DNA from: Nocardia speluncae NBRC 108251
GTDB taxonomy: Bacteria; Actinomycetota; Actinomycetes; Mycobacteriales; Mycobacteriaceae
Reading direction: 5' to 3'
Length of the DNA stretch: 64,000 nt
NCBI RefSeq assembly: GCF_001613245.1
Contig: NZ_BDBZ01000036.1
Location: forward strand, 1 to 64,000
The position numbers were made by a program, and so were the translations under genes. The notes under the pieces were generated by a model, which was given only the letters and a program-made list of their open reading frames with translations, had not been told where the DNA came from and did no database searches. The first letter of the stretch is position 1. Every line of letters begins with the position of its first letter. Shown one piece after another: positions 40,135 through 49,135 of this stretch.

Positions 40135-41429
40135 GCGATCTGGTCACCCGCGCGCAGATGATCCTGCTCGCGCGCACACTTCATGTTCCTGTCGAACGGA
40201 TCGCCTATCTGGAACGGCTCGGCTCCGAACACCTGCACGAACTCGAACAGCGAATTTCCGGGCGGATCTTCGAGTACCACGGCGAGATGTTCAAACGTAT
40301 CGGCCGCCTGATCCCGATCATCCCCTTGCAGGTGTCGCTGCCCCTGGTGCAGCGCATCGTGCCACCCATGATGACCGGTCGCGCTGCCGGCGCCGTCGGC
40401 GTCGAGTACCCCGACGCCGCCGCCGATACGCTCACCATGCTCAAAACCGAGTACGCGGCGGACTGCACACCGTACGTGGACCCCAAGGCGCTCGGCGAAC
40501 TGGGCGATATCATGGCGGCCGAGCCGCTGGTCGCAATCGTGAACGAGGTCCTGCGCCGCAAGGACCACATCACGGCCGGGCCGTTCCTCGAGTACGCCTC
40601 ACCGAAGATGGTCGAAGCCGTCGAACGCGGGACTCTCGACGACGAAGGCATCATCTTCTCCGCCGCCTACGCCTACTCCACGTCCGCCGTCAGCAACATA
40701 CTGCGCCAGTTGCTGGATGGCGGATCACAGCGGATTCCGCGGATGATGGAGAACGTCCTGGCCGGCTCGCCGGAACTGCAGGAGGCCGCGGTCTCGGTGA
40801 TGTCGCGCGCGGAAGCGGATGTGGTCTTCCGGATCGGCGATATCCTGTTGTCCCTGGCCACTCCGGAAGCCCTGGGCAAACTCGCGGCGCACACCATCCA
40901 GCGGGGCGCAGCGCCGGAACTGATGACCTTCGTATCCAAATTCGGTCAGCCCGGGCTGCAGCGGATGGCGATGAACCCGATCTTCGCCAATACCGCCGCG
41001 CTCATCGCCATCGTCGAATCGTTGATCGTCGCGTTCAAACCCGGCCCGTGGAAAGGGCTGCTGCTGCTGGCCCAGCGAAGCCACCCCGATGTGCAACGGT
41101 ATGTCGCCGGGCTGGTCGCCCGGATGCCGGTGGAGCAGATCTCCGAGCTGCCCTCGGTAGCCAACGCCGACGATCTGTGGCCCGAACTGCTGCGTTTGCT
41201 GGCCGTTGCCGAGGAGCCCGCGCAGCGCCGAATCGGCGTGGTGTGGGCGCAGCTGCCGGCGGAGCGGCGCGCCGGCCTGCATCGGCGAATAGCGGAGCTC
41301 GAGTTGGAAAGCCGGCTGGCCGGGATCGTCCACGAGGTCCCCAACGTCTCGGTGGAGGAGGTGTTCTACCAGCGTCGGCGGCGCATCCGGCGTCGTGGCG
41401 CGGCCTCCGACAGCTGGAGTGTGGCCTGA
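40131..41429 (+). CDS. Large helical-repeat protein, second gene of an unknown two-gene module
   Basis: The 432-residue protein appears entirely helical. Repeated blocks such as RMMENVLAGSPELQEAAVSV and MSRAEADVVFRIGDILLSLA resemble HEAT-like or MgtE-N-like helical repeats. A hydrophobic helix-rich stretch (about 50-90, IGRLIPIIPLQVSLPLVQRI) may touch the membrane without a clear spanning segment. The C-terminal tail is strongly basic (FYQRRRRIRRRGAAS). No enzyme motif is visible. Coupled to the 74-residue protein by ATGA and followed, 171 nt later, by an L,D-transpeptidase-like gene; an envelope-associated scaffold is one possibility but is not supported further. Confidence 0.72.
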   Translation: MSDLVTRAQMILLARTLHVPVERIAYLERLGSEHLHELEQRISGRIFEYHGEMFKRIGRLIPIIPLQVSLPLVQRIVPPMMTGRAAGAVGVEYPDAAADTLTMLKTEYAADCTPYVDPKALGELGDIMAAEPLVAIVNEVLRRKDHITAGPFLEYASPKMVEAVERGTLDDEGIIFSAAYAYSTSAVSNILRQLLDGGSQRIPRMMENVLAGSPELQEAAVSVMSRAEADVVFRIGDILLSLATPEALGKLAAHTIQRGAAPELMTFVSKFGQPGLQRMAMNPIFANTAALIAIVESLIVAFKPGPWKGLLLLAQRSHPDVQRYVAGLVARMPVEQISELPSVANADDLWPELLRLLAVAEEPAQRRIGVVWAQLPAERRAGLHRRIAELELESRLAGIVHEVPNVSVEEVFYQRRRRIRRRGAASDSWSVA

Positions 41430-41600
41430 TCGGTGGGCCGTATCCGCCGCGGATTTCCGCCTGGAGTCGGCGCGTCTCCGGCGAATGCGGCCCATGAATC
41501 ATCGAACTTCAGTACCGTCGAATCGTTCTCTTTGATCTTCGCTCCGGATTTGCTGGCCCCGCCGGATCGGCGGCGGATCGAGAAAAGAGGTCGGTACGAG

Positions 41601-42101
41601 ATGAGCAACGGAAATTTCCTCCCCCGGATGCGCCGGATGGCCGCGCTCGCCGGGGTCGCGGCGGCGGTCCTGGCCCCGGCGGCACCTGTCCTCGCCGAGC
41701 CGCTGTGGCCCAATGGGCCCAACGTCCCCGGGGTGCCGGCGATCATCCCGGGGCAAGCCCCCTGCTCAACGGCGGCGCGGGCCTGCCTGCGGCTGTCGAC
41801 GAACGAGGTCTGGCTGATGGACAACGGCAAAGTGGCCTACGGGCCGACGCCGATGTCACACGGCATGGACGGCTATGAGACCCCGCCCGGCGTATTCGAC
41901 GTGGACTTCAAACGCCCGTACCACTGGAGCACCATGCACCATGCCCCGATGCATTACGCGGTGTTCTTCAACGGCGATATCGCCTTCCACATCGGGCCGG
42001 TGGAACATAAATCGCACGGCTGCATCCGGCTGACCGAGCCGGGCGCGGTCGCGGTCTACCACTATCTGAACCCCGGTGACGTGGTCGAAGTGGTCCCCTG
42101 A
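41601..42101 (+). CDS. Secreted L,D-transpeptidase (YkuD-type) domain protein
   Basis: The 166-residue protein has a signal peptide (residues 1-32, basic MRRMAALAGVAAAVLAPAAP ending ...VLAEP). The YkuD catalytic motif is AFHIGPVEHKSHGCIRLTEP, in which the His of SHGCIRL and the Cys nucleophile are intact. Other family pieces are TNEVWLMDNGKVAYGPTPMS and TPPGVFDVDFKRPYHWS. Such enzymes form 3-3 cross-links in peptidoglycan or attach proteins to it. It lacks the Ig-like domains of mycobacterial LdtMt2 and is a short single-domain form. ATG 41601 gives the best signal peptide; in-frame upstream starts do not. Confidence 0.9.
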   Translation: MSNGNFLPRMRRMAALAGVAAAVLAPAAPVLAEPLWPNGPNVPGVPAIIPGQAPCSTAARACLRLSTNEVWLMDNGKVAYGPTPMSHGMDGYETPPGVFDVDFKRPYHWSTMHHAPMHYAVFFNGDIAFHIGPVEHKSHGCIRLTEPGAVAVYHYLNPGDVVEVVP

Positions 42102-42181
42102 CCGGAGTGCCGACGCCGGGCGGGGCCCGGAGTATCCGACCCGGTCATCGATGTGCTCGCGCGATTTCGTACGCTTGGTCG

Positions 42182-42259
42182 ATGTGGATCATCGTGGCTG
42201 TATCAATCGTCAGTTGTCTGCTCATCGCCGTCGGCTTCGCGCTCGGCCTGCCGGACTGA
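42182..42259 (+). CDS. Possible 25-residue single-span membrane peptide
   Basis: ATG 42182 opens MWIIVAVSIVSCLLIAVGFA then LGLPD and stop. It is almost wholly hydrophobic, matching one transmembrane helix. TACGCT (42170-42175) ends six bases before the ATG, giving a possible leaderless mRNA, and no Shine-Dalgarno is present. A hairpin follows at 42283. It is too short for confident calling from one sequence. Confidence 0.4.
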   Translation: MWIIVAVSIVSCLLIAVGFALGLPD

Positions 42260-42282
42260 CACCGATTCGGCCGGTCGGAAAC

Positions 42283-42313
42283 GCTACCGGTTCGCTGCGC
42301 GCGGACCGGTAGC
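42283..42313. terminator. Hairpin between the small peptide and the symporter operon end
   Basis: GCTACCGGT (42283-42291) pairs perfectly with ACCGGTAGC (42305-42313), with a 13-nt loop. It lies 27 nt past the end of the minus-strand symporter unit and after the small plus-strand peptide, so it may terminate both. Confidence 0.5.
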
Positions 42314-42339
42314 TGTCGTTCCGGCGTCGAATACCGGGA

Positions 42340-42591
42340 TCAGTCCCGGCCGGGCGCCGATTCGCTCTCGGCTTCGAGTGCCGGCCGGTCGACGGCTACC
42401 GGGCGAAGCCGGGCCCATGCCAAGAAGGCGACGGCCACGGCGAGCATGCCCAGGCCTGCCCACAGGTTCACATTGATACCGCCGGTTTTGGCTTCTTCGG
42501 CGGCGGTGTCGTGGACCAGCCCGGTGATCACCAGGACAATGCCGTAGAGGCCGAGCAGGCCGCCCACGATGGTGCGGATATCGAAGAGCAC
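42340..42591 (-). CDS. Small two-helix membrane protein partnered with the symporter
   Basis: The 83-residue protein MLFDIRTIVGGLLGLYGIVL has two membrane helices (about 5-28 and 42-62, NLWAGLGMLAVAVAFLAWAR) separated by a short acidic loop, and a Pro/Glu-rich tail. It starts 10 nt after the symporter stop, so the two are co-transcribed. Small accessory proteins are common next to sodium:solute symporters, but this family's role is not established. I found no catalytic motif. Confidence 0.8.
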   Translation of the reverse strand: MLFDIRTIVGGLLGLYGIVLVITGLVHDTAAEEAKTGGINVNLWAGLGMLAVAVAFLAWARLRPVAVDRPALEAESESAPGRD

Positions 42592-42601
42592 GGTCGTTGT
42601 C

Positions 42602-44332
42602 CTATCGAGTCGCGATATTGAGGATGATCACGAGCACCAGCGCGATACCCGCCAGCAGCACCGGCCGCTGATACCAGGGCAGGGTGGCGGCTTCCGGGTC
42701 GGTGCGCAGTTCGCGCGGCGTCTCCGAATACACCAGCCCCACGAGTTCGGCGGCGGGTTTGGGCGCCGTCACCATGGTGACGGCCACACTGACCACGATA
42801 TCCACCACGAAGGCGGCGCCGGCCGCGACGAAGCTGACACCCTGGCCGGACAGCGAGAACACGCCTGTCTCGTTCAGCACGAATATCGTGACCGCGACCG
42901 CGGTACCGGCCACCAGGCCTGTCCAACCGGCGGTCGGGGTCATCCGTTTCCAGAACATGCCGAGGATGAAGGTCGCGAACAAGGGTGCGTTGAAGAAGCT
43001 GAACAGGGTTTGCAGGTAGTCCATGATGTTGCTGAACCCGCCCGCGATGAACGCGGTGAAGATCGCCGCGACGGTGGCGCCCACGGTCGCCAGCCGGCCG
43101 ACCGTCAGATAGTAGGAATCGGAACGGTCCTTGACCACGTACTGCTGCCACAGGTCGATACTGAACACCGTGTTGAAGGCCGAGACATTGGCCGCCATCC
43201 CGGCCATGAAGGCCGCCAGCAGACCGGCCAGACCCACACCCAGCAGGCCGTTGGGCAGTACTTCCTTCATCAGGTACAGCAACGCCTGGTTGTAGGTGAC
43301 ATCGCTGTCCACATCCGGGTTCGCGGTGACGGCCTGCTTGTATTCGGCCATCTGCGGGACCAGTACGGCGCTGATCATGCCGGGAATGATCACGATCAGC
43401 GGGATCAGGATCTTCGGGTAGGCGCCGATGATCGGTGTGCGGCGGGCGGCGGAGATGGAATGTGTTGCCAGCGCGCGCTGGACCTCGACGAAGTTGGTGG
43501 TCCAGTAACCGAAGGAGAGTACGAAACCCAGGCCGAAGACGATGCCGAGGATGGACAGGAAATCGTTGGCGAAACCGGACAGGGCGTTACCGGGCCAGGA
43601 ATCCAGCTGCGCGGCGCCGCCGGGGGACGCCGTCACCTTGTCCTCCAGCCCGGACCAGCCGCCCACCCGGTGCAGACCGATCAGCGTGAGCGGCAGCAGG
43701 GCGGCCACGATGACGAAGAACTGCAGCACTTCGTTGTAGATCGCCGCCGACAGGCCACCGAGGGTGATGTAGGAGAGCACGATCACCGCCGCCGCGATCA
43801 CCGCGACCCATAGCGGCCAGCCCAGCAGCACATTGAGAATGGTGCCGAGCAGATACAGGTTGACCCCGGCGATGAGCACCTGGGCGACCGCGAAACTCAG
43901 CGCGTTCACCAGATGTGCGCCGGTACCGAAGCGGCGCCGCATGAACTCCGGCACGCTGCGCACCTTGGAGCCGTAGTAGAACGGCATCATCACCACGCCC
44001 AGGAACAGCATGGCCGGCACCGCGCCGATCCAGAAGTAGTGGAAGGCGGGGAACCCGTACTCCGCGCCGTTGGCCGACATACCCATGATCTCGACGGCAC
44101 CCAGATTGGCCGAGATGAACGCCAGGCCCGTCACCCAGGCGGGCAGGGACCGCCCGGACAGGAAGAAGTCCATACTCGAGGAGATGCGTTTGCGGGCCAT
44201 TAGGCCGATACCGAGGACGAAGACGAAATAGAGCGCGACTATCGCGTAGTCGACGGCTTGGGCGTCGAGTCGCAGCACCTCACCTTCCGCGACAGTGGAG
44301 ACGACTTCCTGGGAAACTTCGAACTGCGGCAT
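42602..44332 (-). CDS. Sodium:solute symporter (SSS family)
   Basis: The 576-residue permease has about 14 transmembrane helices. Recognisable SSS signatures are MDFFLSGRSLPAWVTGLAFI with SANLGAVEIMGMSANGAEYG (unwound TM1 and sodium site), and LGFVLSFGYWTTNFVEVQRA then GLLAAFMAGMAANVSAFNTV. The ATG at 44332 follows GAGGAGAACG. The family includes transporters for sugars, proline, pantothenate and acetate; the GxW-poor, FGYWTTNF sequence is closest by eye to the sugar/myo-inositol (SGLT-like) branch, but the substrate is uncertain. A much longer in-frame opening upstream overlaps the divergent gene and is not used. Confidence 0.93.
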   Translation of the reverse strand: MPQFEVSQEVVSTVAEGEVLRLDAQAVDYAIVALYFVFVLGIGLMARKRISSSMDFFLSGRSLPAWVTGLAFISANLGAVEIMGMSANGAEYGFPAFHYFWIGAVPAMLFLGVVMMPFYYGSKVRSVPEFMRRRFGTGAHLVNALSFAVAQVLIAGVNLYLLGTILNVLLGWPLWVAVIAAAVIVLSYITLGGLSAAIYNEVLQFFVIVAALLPLTLIGLHRVGGWSGLEDKVTASPGGAAQLDSWPGNALSGFANDFLSILGIVFGLGFVLSFGYWTTNFVEVQRALATHSISAARRTPIIGAYPKILIPLIVIIPGMISAVLVPQMAEYKQAVTANPDVDSDVTYNQALLYLMKEVLPNGLLGVGLAGLLAAFMAGMAANVSAFNTVFSIDLWQQYVVKDRSDSYYLTVGRLATVGATVAAIFTAFIAGGFSNIMDYLQTLFSFFNAPLFATFILGMFWKRMTPTAGWTGLVAGTAVAVTIFVLNETGVFSLSGQGVSFVAAGAAFVVDIVVSVAVTMVTAPKPAAELVGLVYSETPRELRTDPEAATLPWYQRPVLLAGIALVLVIILNIATR

Positions 44333-44689
44333 ACGACGTTCTCCTCGAAGCGGCCACGGGCAACCGCGTGCGTTCACCGCATCGGCACCACCGATGGCCG
44401 GCCGCACTACCAGATCGGCTCTGGTACCTGAAACGTACCGCGCGTGATGGCGGCTCGGGCCGTGTTGATCAAAGCTGGGCGTGTCCGTCGCGGGGCTGTA
44501 TCCCGACGGCCCGGATGATATGCACAAATGCGTACGCATGCGTGCGGGTGCAGGCTCTCGTGCGCGGTGCCGCGTATTGCTACCATTGACGACGGCGCAT
44601 CCAAACACGTTGTGCGCCAGAGGATTAGACCGTCCCCTGGCGCCGGTGTGGCGTGCGTGGGTTTCGTGGTCACCGAAGTAGGGGTTGCC
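44333..44689. promoter_or_regulatory. Divergent regulatory region between the symporter and NERD-like genes
   Basis: These 357 nt contain a perfect 12-bp palindrome ATGCGTACGCAT (44528-44539) followed by GCGTGCGGG, a plausible operator. TACCAT (44580-44585) is a possible -10 for the plus-strand gene. No gene on either strand is supported here; an in-frame extension of the plus-strand gene to 44528 would begin inside the palindrome. Confidence 0.4.
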
Positions 44690-47260
44690 GTGATTGTACG
44701 CGTGCAGAGCGCCGAATTGTCCGGCGTGCAGCGGTTCGTTCTCCGCCTGATCGGCGACTGGGGTGCAGGTTCCGAACGTGTCGGCGGTATCGCCCTGCTC
44801 GGTTGTCCGTTGCCGCGGCCGCGTCGCCGCTCCACCACGACGGCCGACCTGCTGATCTGGACCCCGTACGGGTGCACGCTGGTACTGCTGGCGGATTTCG
44901 GATCGGTCCAGCACGGCGTACTGGACACCCCATCGGCCGGTCGATGGCAGGTCGGTGAACGTGCCGCGGATCTTCGGACCGGATCCGGCGCTGTCAATCC
45001 GCTGCACCGGGCCCGCCGCCAGCGAGCCGAACTGGCGGCGGTGTTCCGCCGGGCCGGGGTGCCCGAACAGATCGAACTGCTCGTGGTCCTCATCCCGAAA
45101 ACCGGATCGCGCATCACCTGGAACCGGCCGCCACAGGAGCCGGGCGAAGAAACGATCATGGTCCGGATCGGGCAATCGACGGGTTTCGCCGAGTATTTCC
45201 AGCGCCCGCCCGACCGGCCGGTGCGCTGGCGCGCCGCCGATATAGCCCAGGCATTCTCGGCACTCGGCGTACCGCTGTCCGCGCCCGATCCTGCGGAAGC
45301 AGCGGACGAAGGGTTTGTGGTGACGGCGGCCGATACCATGATCGGCGCGCCCACCCCGGCGCAGCCTGCGAGCCCGTCGCGGAAAGCGGGAGTTCCGCTG
45401 TTCGGAGGTGCCCGCCGCCGAGCGGCACAGCCGGACATCGTGTTTCCCGGACCGGTGGTCGACGGAGCGGCCGAACGTGCGGAATACGCCGAGGCCGCGC
45501 CCGGTCCCGGAGCAACCGGGATCCCCGAAAAACGAGCACTCCAGGGCACCGCCCCGAGCTATCGGGTCGACCGGGAACCGGCTTCCGGTCGTGCGGAGGC
45601 ATCCGGTGAGCGGCCCCCAATGGCTTCCGTTCCGTGGCACGGCCATTCGGGTGCATCCGTGAGCGAGTTCGATACGACCGGCTTCGACGGGGCGGATGCG
45701 GACGCGGACATCCAGCAGAGCAGTTCGGCGGAGCGATCGGTGGTGCCCGGTCGCCCGGGGTCACAGGAGACCACGGGGGACTACGGCGAAACCGGTTCGG
45801 AGCGGCTGCCCGGGACACTATCGGAGCGCACGAGTCCACCGGTGTCCGAAGTGCTCTCACAAAGGCAGCCGGCAGCGCAGACAGCCGGTGGGCAGGAGCC
45901 CGCGGCAGCTGTGGCAGATCCGGCGGATGTGGTTGTTTCGGGCCCCCGCCCGGCGCCGGGGCCGCGGCACTCGGGCGCGCGGCTCGGCGCGGCGTCGCCG
46001 GTGGAGCGGCCACTGCCGGCCGCGGGGCCCCGGTCGTATTCCGAGGCAACGGACATCTTCGCGACGCGGGCTCCTATCGACGGGGCCCCTGTGGGTCATG
46101 CCCCCGTCGAGCACCCCGCGGAGCATGCCCCGGAGGGGCCGGGTTCTTGGGGGCGGTCGCCGGAGCGGTTCTCGGACCGGGCGCTGGGATCCACGGCAGC
46201 CGATAACCGGTCCCGGCGGAAGACGGGCGCAGTGCGGATGAGCGGCCTGCGCGACCGGCTGCTCCGGACCGCCGCGGGAGCGGAAGATGCTCCGCGTCCG
46301 TATCCTTTCGGCGCGGCGGTGCATGGGGAAGGCTCGGCAGAGGAGCCCCGAACCGGTGCGGGAACAGCCCGTGCAGGGGTTTCGACCGGCGGCCCGGCCG
46401 AACAGCCGGAGACCGGGGCTCCCGGGCCCGGAGTAAGCAGGTCCGCACAGGTTGCGGGACGTGTCGAGCGGGGGCTCACCGGCTTTCGGCAGGTACGGGA
46501 CCGGAGGCGAGACCGCGGCATGGTCGCGCGAACGGCAGGCGGTCCGCGGCGGCCGGACCATGAGCAGGTAGCGGATCCGCAAGCATCGGTGCACCGTAGG
46601 CGGGGGGCCGTGGCCGGGAGACCGGGAGAGAAGGGCGGCGGTGGCCGTGGTGCGCGGTATGCGGCGGCGGTCGGGGCGACGGGAGCGGTGCTGGCGGTGG
46701 CGGCCGGAACGGTGTTCGCGGCCTCCGGGTTCGCCCGGTTCGAGGTGGCAGAATACGGGGCCCTCTGCCGGGGCGGGGGCGGTACGACGGTCGCCGCGCC
46801 GTATGCAGTGGCCGGGCCCAGCCCCGTGCATCTTGCCGGGAAGCTGTCCGAGATCAGCACGTTCGGGCCGTCCGCGGTGTGGCACCCCGTCGACGCGCGG
46901 TCGGTGCAGCTGGTGGCCTGCGTATCGGAGGGGCGGCTCGGGCAGCTCGTGCGGACCTGCCAGTACCCGCCCGCGCCCGATCAACCGGTCGGCCGGACGC
47001 TGAATCTGTTCACGATGGCGTACCGGCTCAGCGTGTACGAGGCCAGGACCGGGAACCGGCTGGCGGCAATCGACCTCACTGGTGAACAGTTCGCGGCGGA
47101 TCCGGCGGTAACCGAACCGGACGAATGCCGGGCGGCCGGCGGAGCGCCGGAGGAGGGGCTGCCGGGCCGGCGGCACAGCCGGTTATCGCATCAGCAGATC
47201 CAGCGTGCACTTGCCCCGTTCGTGACTCCGGCGGCTCCTCACATCCAGGCGGCTCGCTGA
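44690..47260 (+). CDS. Large protein: NERD-like N-terminal domain, long disordered linker, membrane helix, C-terminal domain
   Basis: GTG 44690 follows AGTAGGGGTTGCC and gives 856 residues. Residues 1-220 (TTTADLLIWTPYGCTLVLLA, then NPLHRARRQRAELAAVFRRA and QIELLVVLIPK) have the order of a nuclease-related (NERD) domain, but its ExK core appears replaced (LLADFG), so catalysis is doubtful. Residues 220-680 are Pro/Ala/Glu/Arg-rich and disordered. One membrane helix (GATGAVLAVAAGTVFAASGF, near 710) precedes about 145 residues with four cysteines (ALCRGG, LVACVS, VRTCQYP, PDECRA) likely paired outside the cell. I know no protein of this exact architecture. Confidence 0.68.
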   Translation: MIVRVQSAELSGVQRFVLRLIGDWGAGSERVGGIALLGCPLPRPRRRSTTTADLLIWTPYGCTLVLLADFGSVQHGVLDTPSAGRWQVGERAADLRTGSGAVNPLHRARRQRAELAAVFRRAGVPEQIELLVVLIPKTGSRITWNRPPQEPGEETIMVRIGQSTGFAEYFQRPPDRPVRWRAADIAQAFSALGVPLSAPDPAEAADEGFVVTAADTMIGAPTPAQPASPSRKAGVPLFGGARRRAAQPDIVFPGPVVDGAAERAEYAEAAPGPGATGIPEKRALQGTAPSYRVDREPASGRAEASGERPPMASVPWHGHSGASVSEFDTTGFDGADADADIQQSSSAERSVVPGRPGSQETTGDYGETGSERLPGTLSERTSPPVSEVLSQRQPAAQTAGGQEPAAAVADPADVVVSGPRPAPGPRHSGARLGAASPVERPLPAAGPRSYSEATDIFATRAPIDGAPVGHAPVEHPAEHAPEGPGSWGRSPERFSDRALGSTAADNRSRRKTGAVRMSGLRDRLLRTAAGAEDAPRPYPFGAAVHGEGSAEEPRTGAGTARAGVSTGGPAEQPETGAPGPGVSRSAQVAGRVERGLTGFRQVRDRRRDRGMVARTAGGPRRPDHEQVADPQASVHRRRGAVAGRPGEKGGGGRGARYAAAVGATGAVLAVAAGTVFAASGFARFEVAEYGALCRGGGGTTVAAPYAVAGPSPVHLAGKLSEISTFGPSAVWHPVDARSVQLVACVSEGRLGQLVRTCQYPPAPDQPVGRTLNLFTMAYRLSVYEARTGNRLAAIDLTGEQFAADPAVTEPDECRAAGGAPEEGLPGRRHSRLSHQQIQRALAPFVTPAAPHIQAAR

Positions 47261-47289
47261 CCGGTCCACCGATCGGTCGGAGCGCGGTC

Positions 47290-48171
47290 TCAGGAGCTCC
47301 CGGGGCGATCGAGAACCGCGCGCAGGACGGCAGCGAACGCCTCGGGCTCGCCGGCCATCCCGAATTCGCCGCCGGTGAAGCCCGCGTGCCCACCCGGGAA
47401 GGCGACGGCCTCGCTGTCGAGGGCGGCGGCGAAGGCGACCGCGGCACGGGCACACAGTTCGCCAGCTGAAGCCCGGCCGGTACCGAGCACGATCCGGGTG
47501 GGTGCGGCGGTGAGTGCCGCGGGATCGTGTTCGTGGCCGCAGCAGGAGAGCAGATGCGGGCCCACCATCGGGTCATCGCGGGAACCGTCGTCGGCTGCGG
47601 GCAGGCCGAACTGGGCGGGGTCGGGCGCGGGCCGGTCGGTGTAGTCAGCGGGCAGCGGGCCTCGCTGCGAGATCAGGGTGATGAATTTCGCCATGGCGGG
47701 GCCGAGCCCGGCGCGCTTATAGGTGGCGGTGATATCGGTGGAGACGGCCAGTATCCGGTCGCGGTCGGGCAGGAACTGGGCGGCCGGCGGTTCGTGTGCC
47801 ACCAGGGTGCGCACCAGCTCACCGTGCCGGGCCACCAGCGCGAGACCGTTGACCGCGCCGCCACTGCTGCCGAAGATATCCACCGGTCCGGCCGCCAGTG
47901 CTTCGATGATGCGACGGATATCGTCCGAGTGTTCCTCGGGCGTGCCGGAGCTGGTGCCGTCGTCACGGGTGCTGCGGCCGATACCGCGCGGGTCATAGGT
48001 CACCACCGGCCGGTCGGTGAAGTATTGCGCCAGGGAGCCGAAGCCGGTGGCCGCCATCGGGGAGCCCACCATCAGTAACGGCATCCGTTCACGTCCGTGC
48101 AGGTCGCCGCGGATATCGTAGGTGAGGGTTGTGCCGGAGGCGGCCAGCGTGCGGGTTTCGATATCGGTCAT
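47290..48171 (-). CDS. Alpha/beta hydrolase (peroxidase/epoxide-hydrolase-like fold)
   Basis: The 293-residue protein MTDIETRTLAASGTTLTYDI has VTYDPRGIGRSTRDD, the nucleophile elbow VDIFGSSGGAVNGLALVARH (Ser near 117) and the C-terminal His in VAFPGGHAGFTGGEFGMAGE, so the triad is present. The acid is likely the Asp/Glu of the RIVLGTG segment region and is less clear. No signal peptide is visible. It is divergent from the SDR gene and convergent with the NERD-like gene, 29 nt away. The substrate is unknown. Confidence 0.88.
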   Translation of the reverse strand: MTDIETRTLAASGTTLTYDIRGDLHGRERMPLLMVGSPMAATGFGSLAQYFTDRPVVTYDPRGIGRSTRDDGTSSGTPEEHSDDIRRIIEALAAGPVDIFGSSGGAVNGLALVARHGELVRTLVAHEPPAAQFLPDRDRILAVSTDITATYKRAGLGPAMAKFITLISQRGPLPADYTDRPAPDPAQFGLPAADDGSRDDPMVGPHLLSCCGHEHDPAALTAAPTRIVLGTGRASAGELCARAAVAFAAALDSEAVAFPGGHAGFTGGEFGMAGEPEAFAAVLRAVLDRPGSS

Positions 48172-48355
48172 CGCAGTCCTTCGGGAGTCGGGACATCTAT
48201 ACAGACGATGCGGGCGGCGGGAAGTGATCGGTGGGTTGGCGGCGCCGGCCCGGTACGGTTTCGGGCGAGCCGAGTGATCGTCGCGCACTACGCTCGGACC
48301 TGTCGTCCACCGCCGCGCCGTGACCGGTACGGCCGACCCCGGGAGAGGCACCACC

Positions 48356-49111
48356 GTGGCTACAGGTTCGATTCTCATCACCGGCGCCAGTTCGGGTCTG
48401 GGGGCCGAGATGGCGCGCCAGTTCGCCGCCCTCGGCTATGAGCTGGCCCTGTGTGCCCGCCGGACCGAACGACTCGACGAACTCGCCGCCGAGATCACCG
48501 GCGTGTATCCGGCGGTGCGGGTCCGGACGGCTGCCCTGGACGTCACCGATTTCGATGCCGTACCTCGAGTGTTCGACGAGTTCGCCGCCGAGTTCGGTCG
48601 TCTGGACCGGGTGATCGTCAACGCCGGCCTGGGAAAGGGCGTGCCCTTCGGGAAAGGCGGTGAGCGGCCGAACCGGCAGACCGCGATCACCAATTTCCTC
48701 GGTGCCATGGCGCAGATGGAGGCCGCCATGAAGATTTTTCGCGCGCAGGGCGGGGGTCACCTCGTGGTGATTTCCTCGATTTCCGCGGTGCGCGGGATGC
48801 CCAAGACGATGACCAGTTACGCGGCGAGTAAGGCCGGTGTGGCGGCGATGGCCGAAGGTATTGCTGCGGAAGGTGTTCCGGGGGTGGATGTTTCCATTGT
48901 CTTCCCGGGGTATATCGCTTCGGAGATGAACGAGAAGGCCGCCCATCCGCCGAAATTTCTCGTCGATACCCCGACCGGGGTGCGTTCGATGGTGTCGGCG
49001 ATCGAGAAGCGCCGGTTCAAGGCCTACACCCCCGCGTGGCCATGGGTTCCGTTCGGTTACGCAATGAAAGTACTGCCCCTGTCGATCGTGCGCCGGCTCG
49101 CCGGTATCTGA
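48356..49111 (+). CDS. Short-chain dehydrogenase/reductase (SDR)
   Basis: GTG 48356, behind GGGAGAGGC, gives a 251-residue classical SDR. Motifs are ILITGASSGLGAEMARQFAA (cofactor, TGxxxGxG), the basic CARRTERLDEL (suggests NADP), VIVNAGLGKG (NAG), VVISSISAVRG (catalytic Ser) and TSYAASKAGVAAMAEGI (YxxxK). The tail KRRFKAYTPAWPWVPFGYAM resembles SDRs acting on lipids in actinomycetes. A GTG/ATG upstream start at 48320 is possible but lacks a ribosome site. It lies between two hydrolases in convergent or divergent arrangement and is probably monocistronic. Confidence 0.9.
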   Translation: MATGSILITGASSGLGAEMARQFAALGYELALCARRTERLDELAAEITGVYPAVRVRTAALDVTDFDAVPRVFDEFAAEFGRLDRVIVNAGLGKGVPFGKGGERPNRQTAITNFLGAMAQMEAAMKIFRAQGGGHLVVISSISAVRGMPKTMTSYAASKAGVAAMAEGIAAEGVPGVDVSIVFPGYIASEMNEKAAHPPKFLVDTPTGVRSMVSAIEKRRFKAYTPAWPWVPFGYAMKVLPLSIVRRLAGI

Positions 49112-49135
49112 CCGGCGCTCCGGCCGCGCCTCGAA

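Noticed and set aside
44333..45646. Long in-frame N-terminal extension of the symporter
   Set aside because: The extension overlaps the divergent NERD-like gene and lacks membrane or domain character; a ribosome site and a normal symporter N-terminus lie at 44332.
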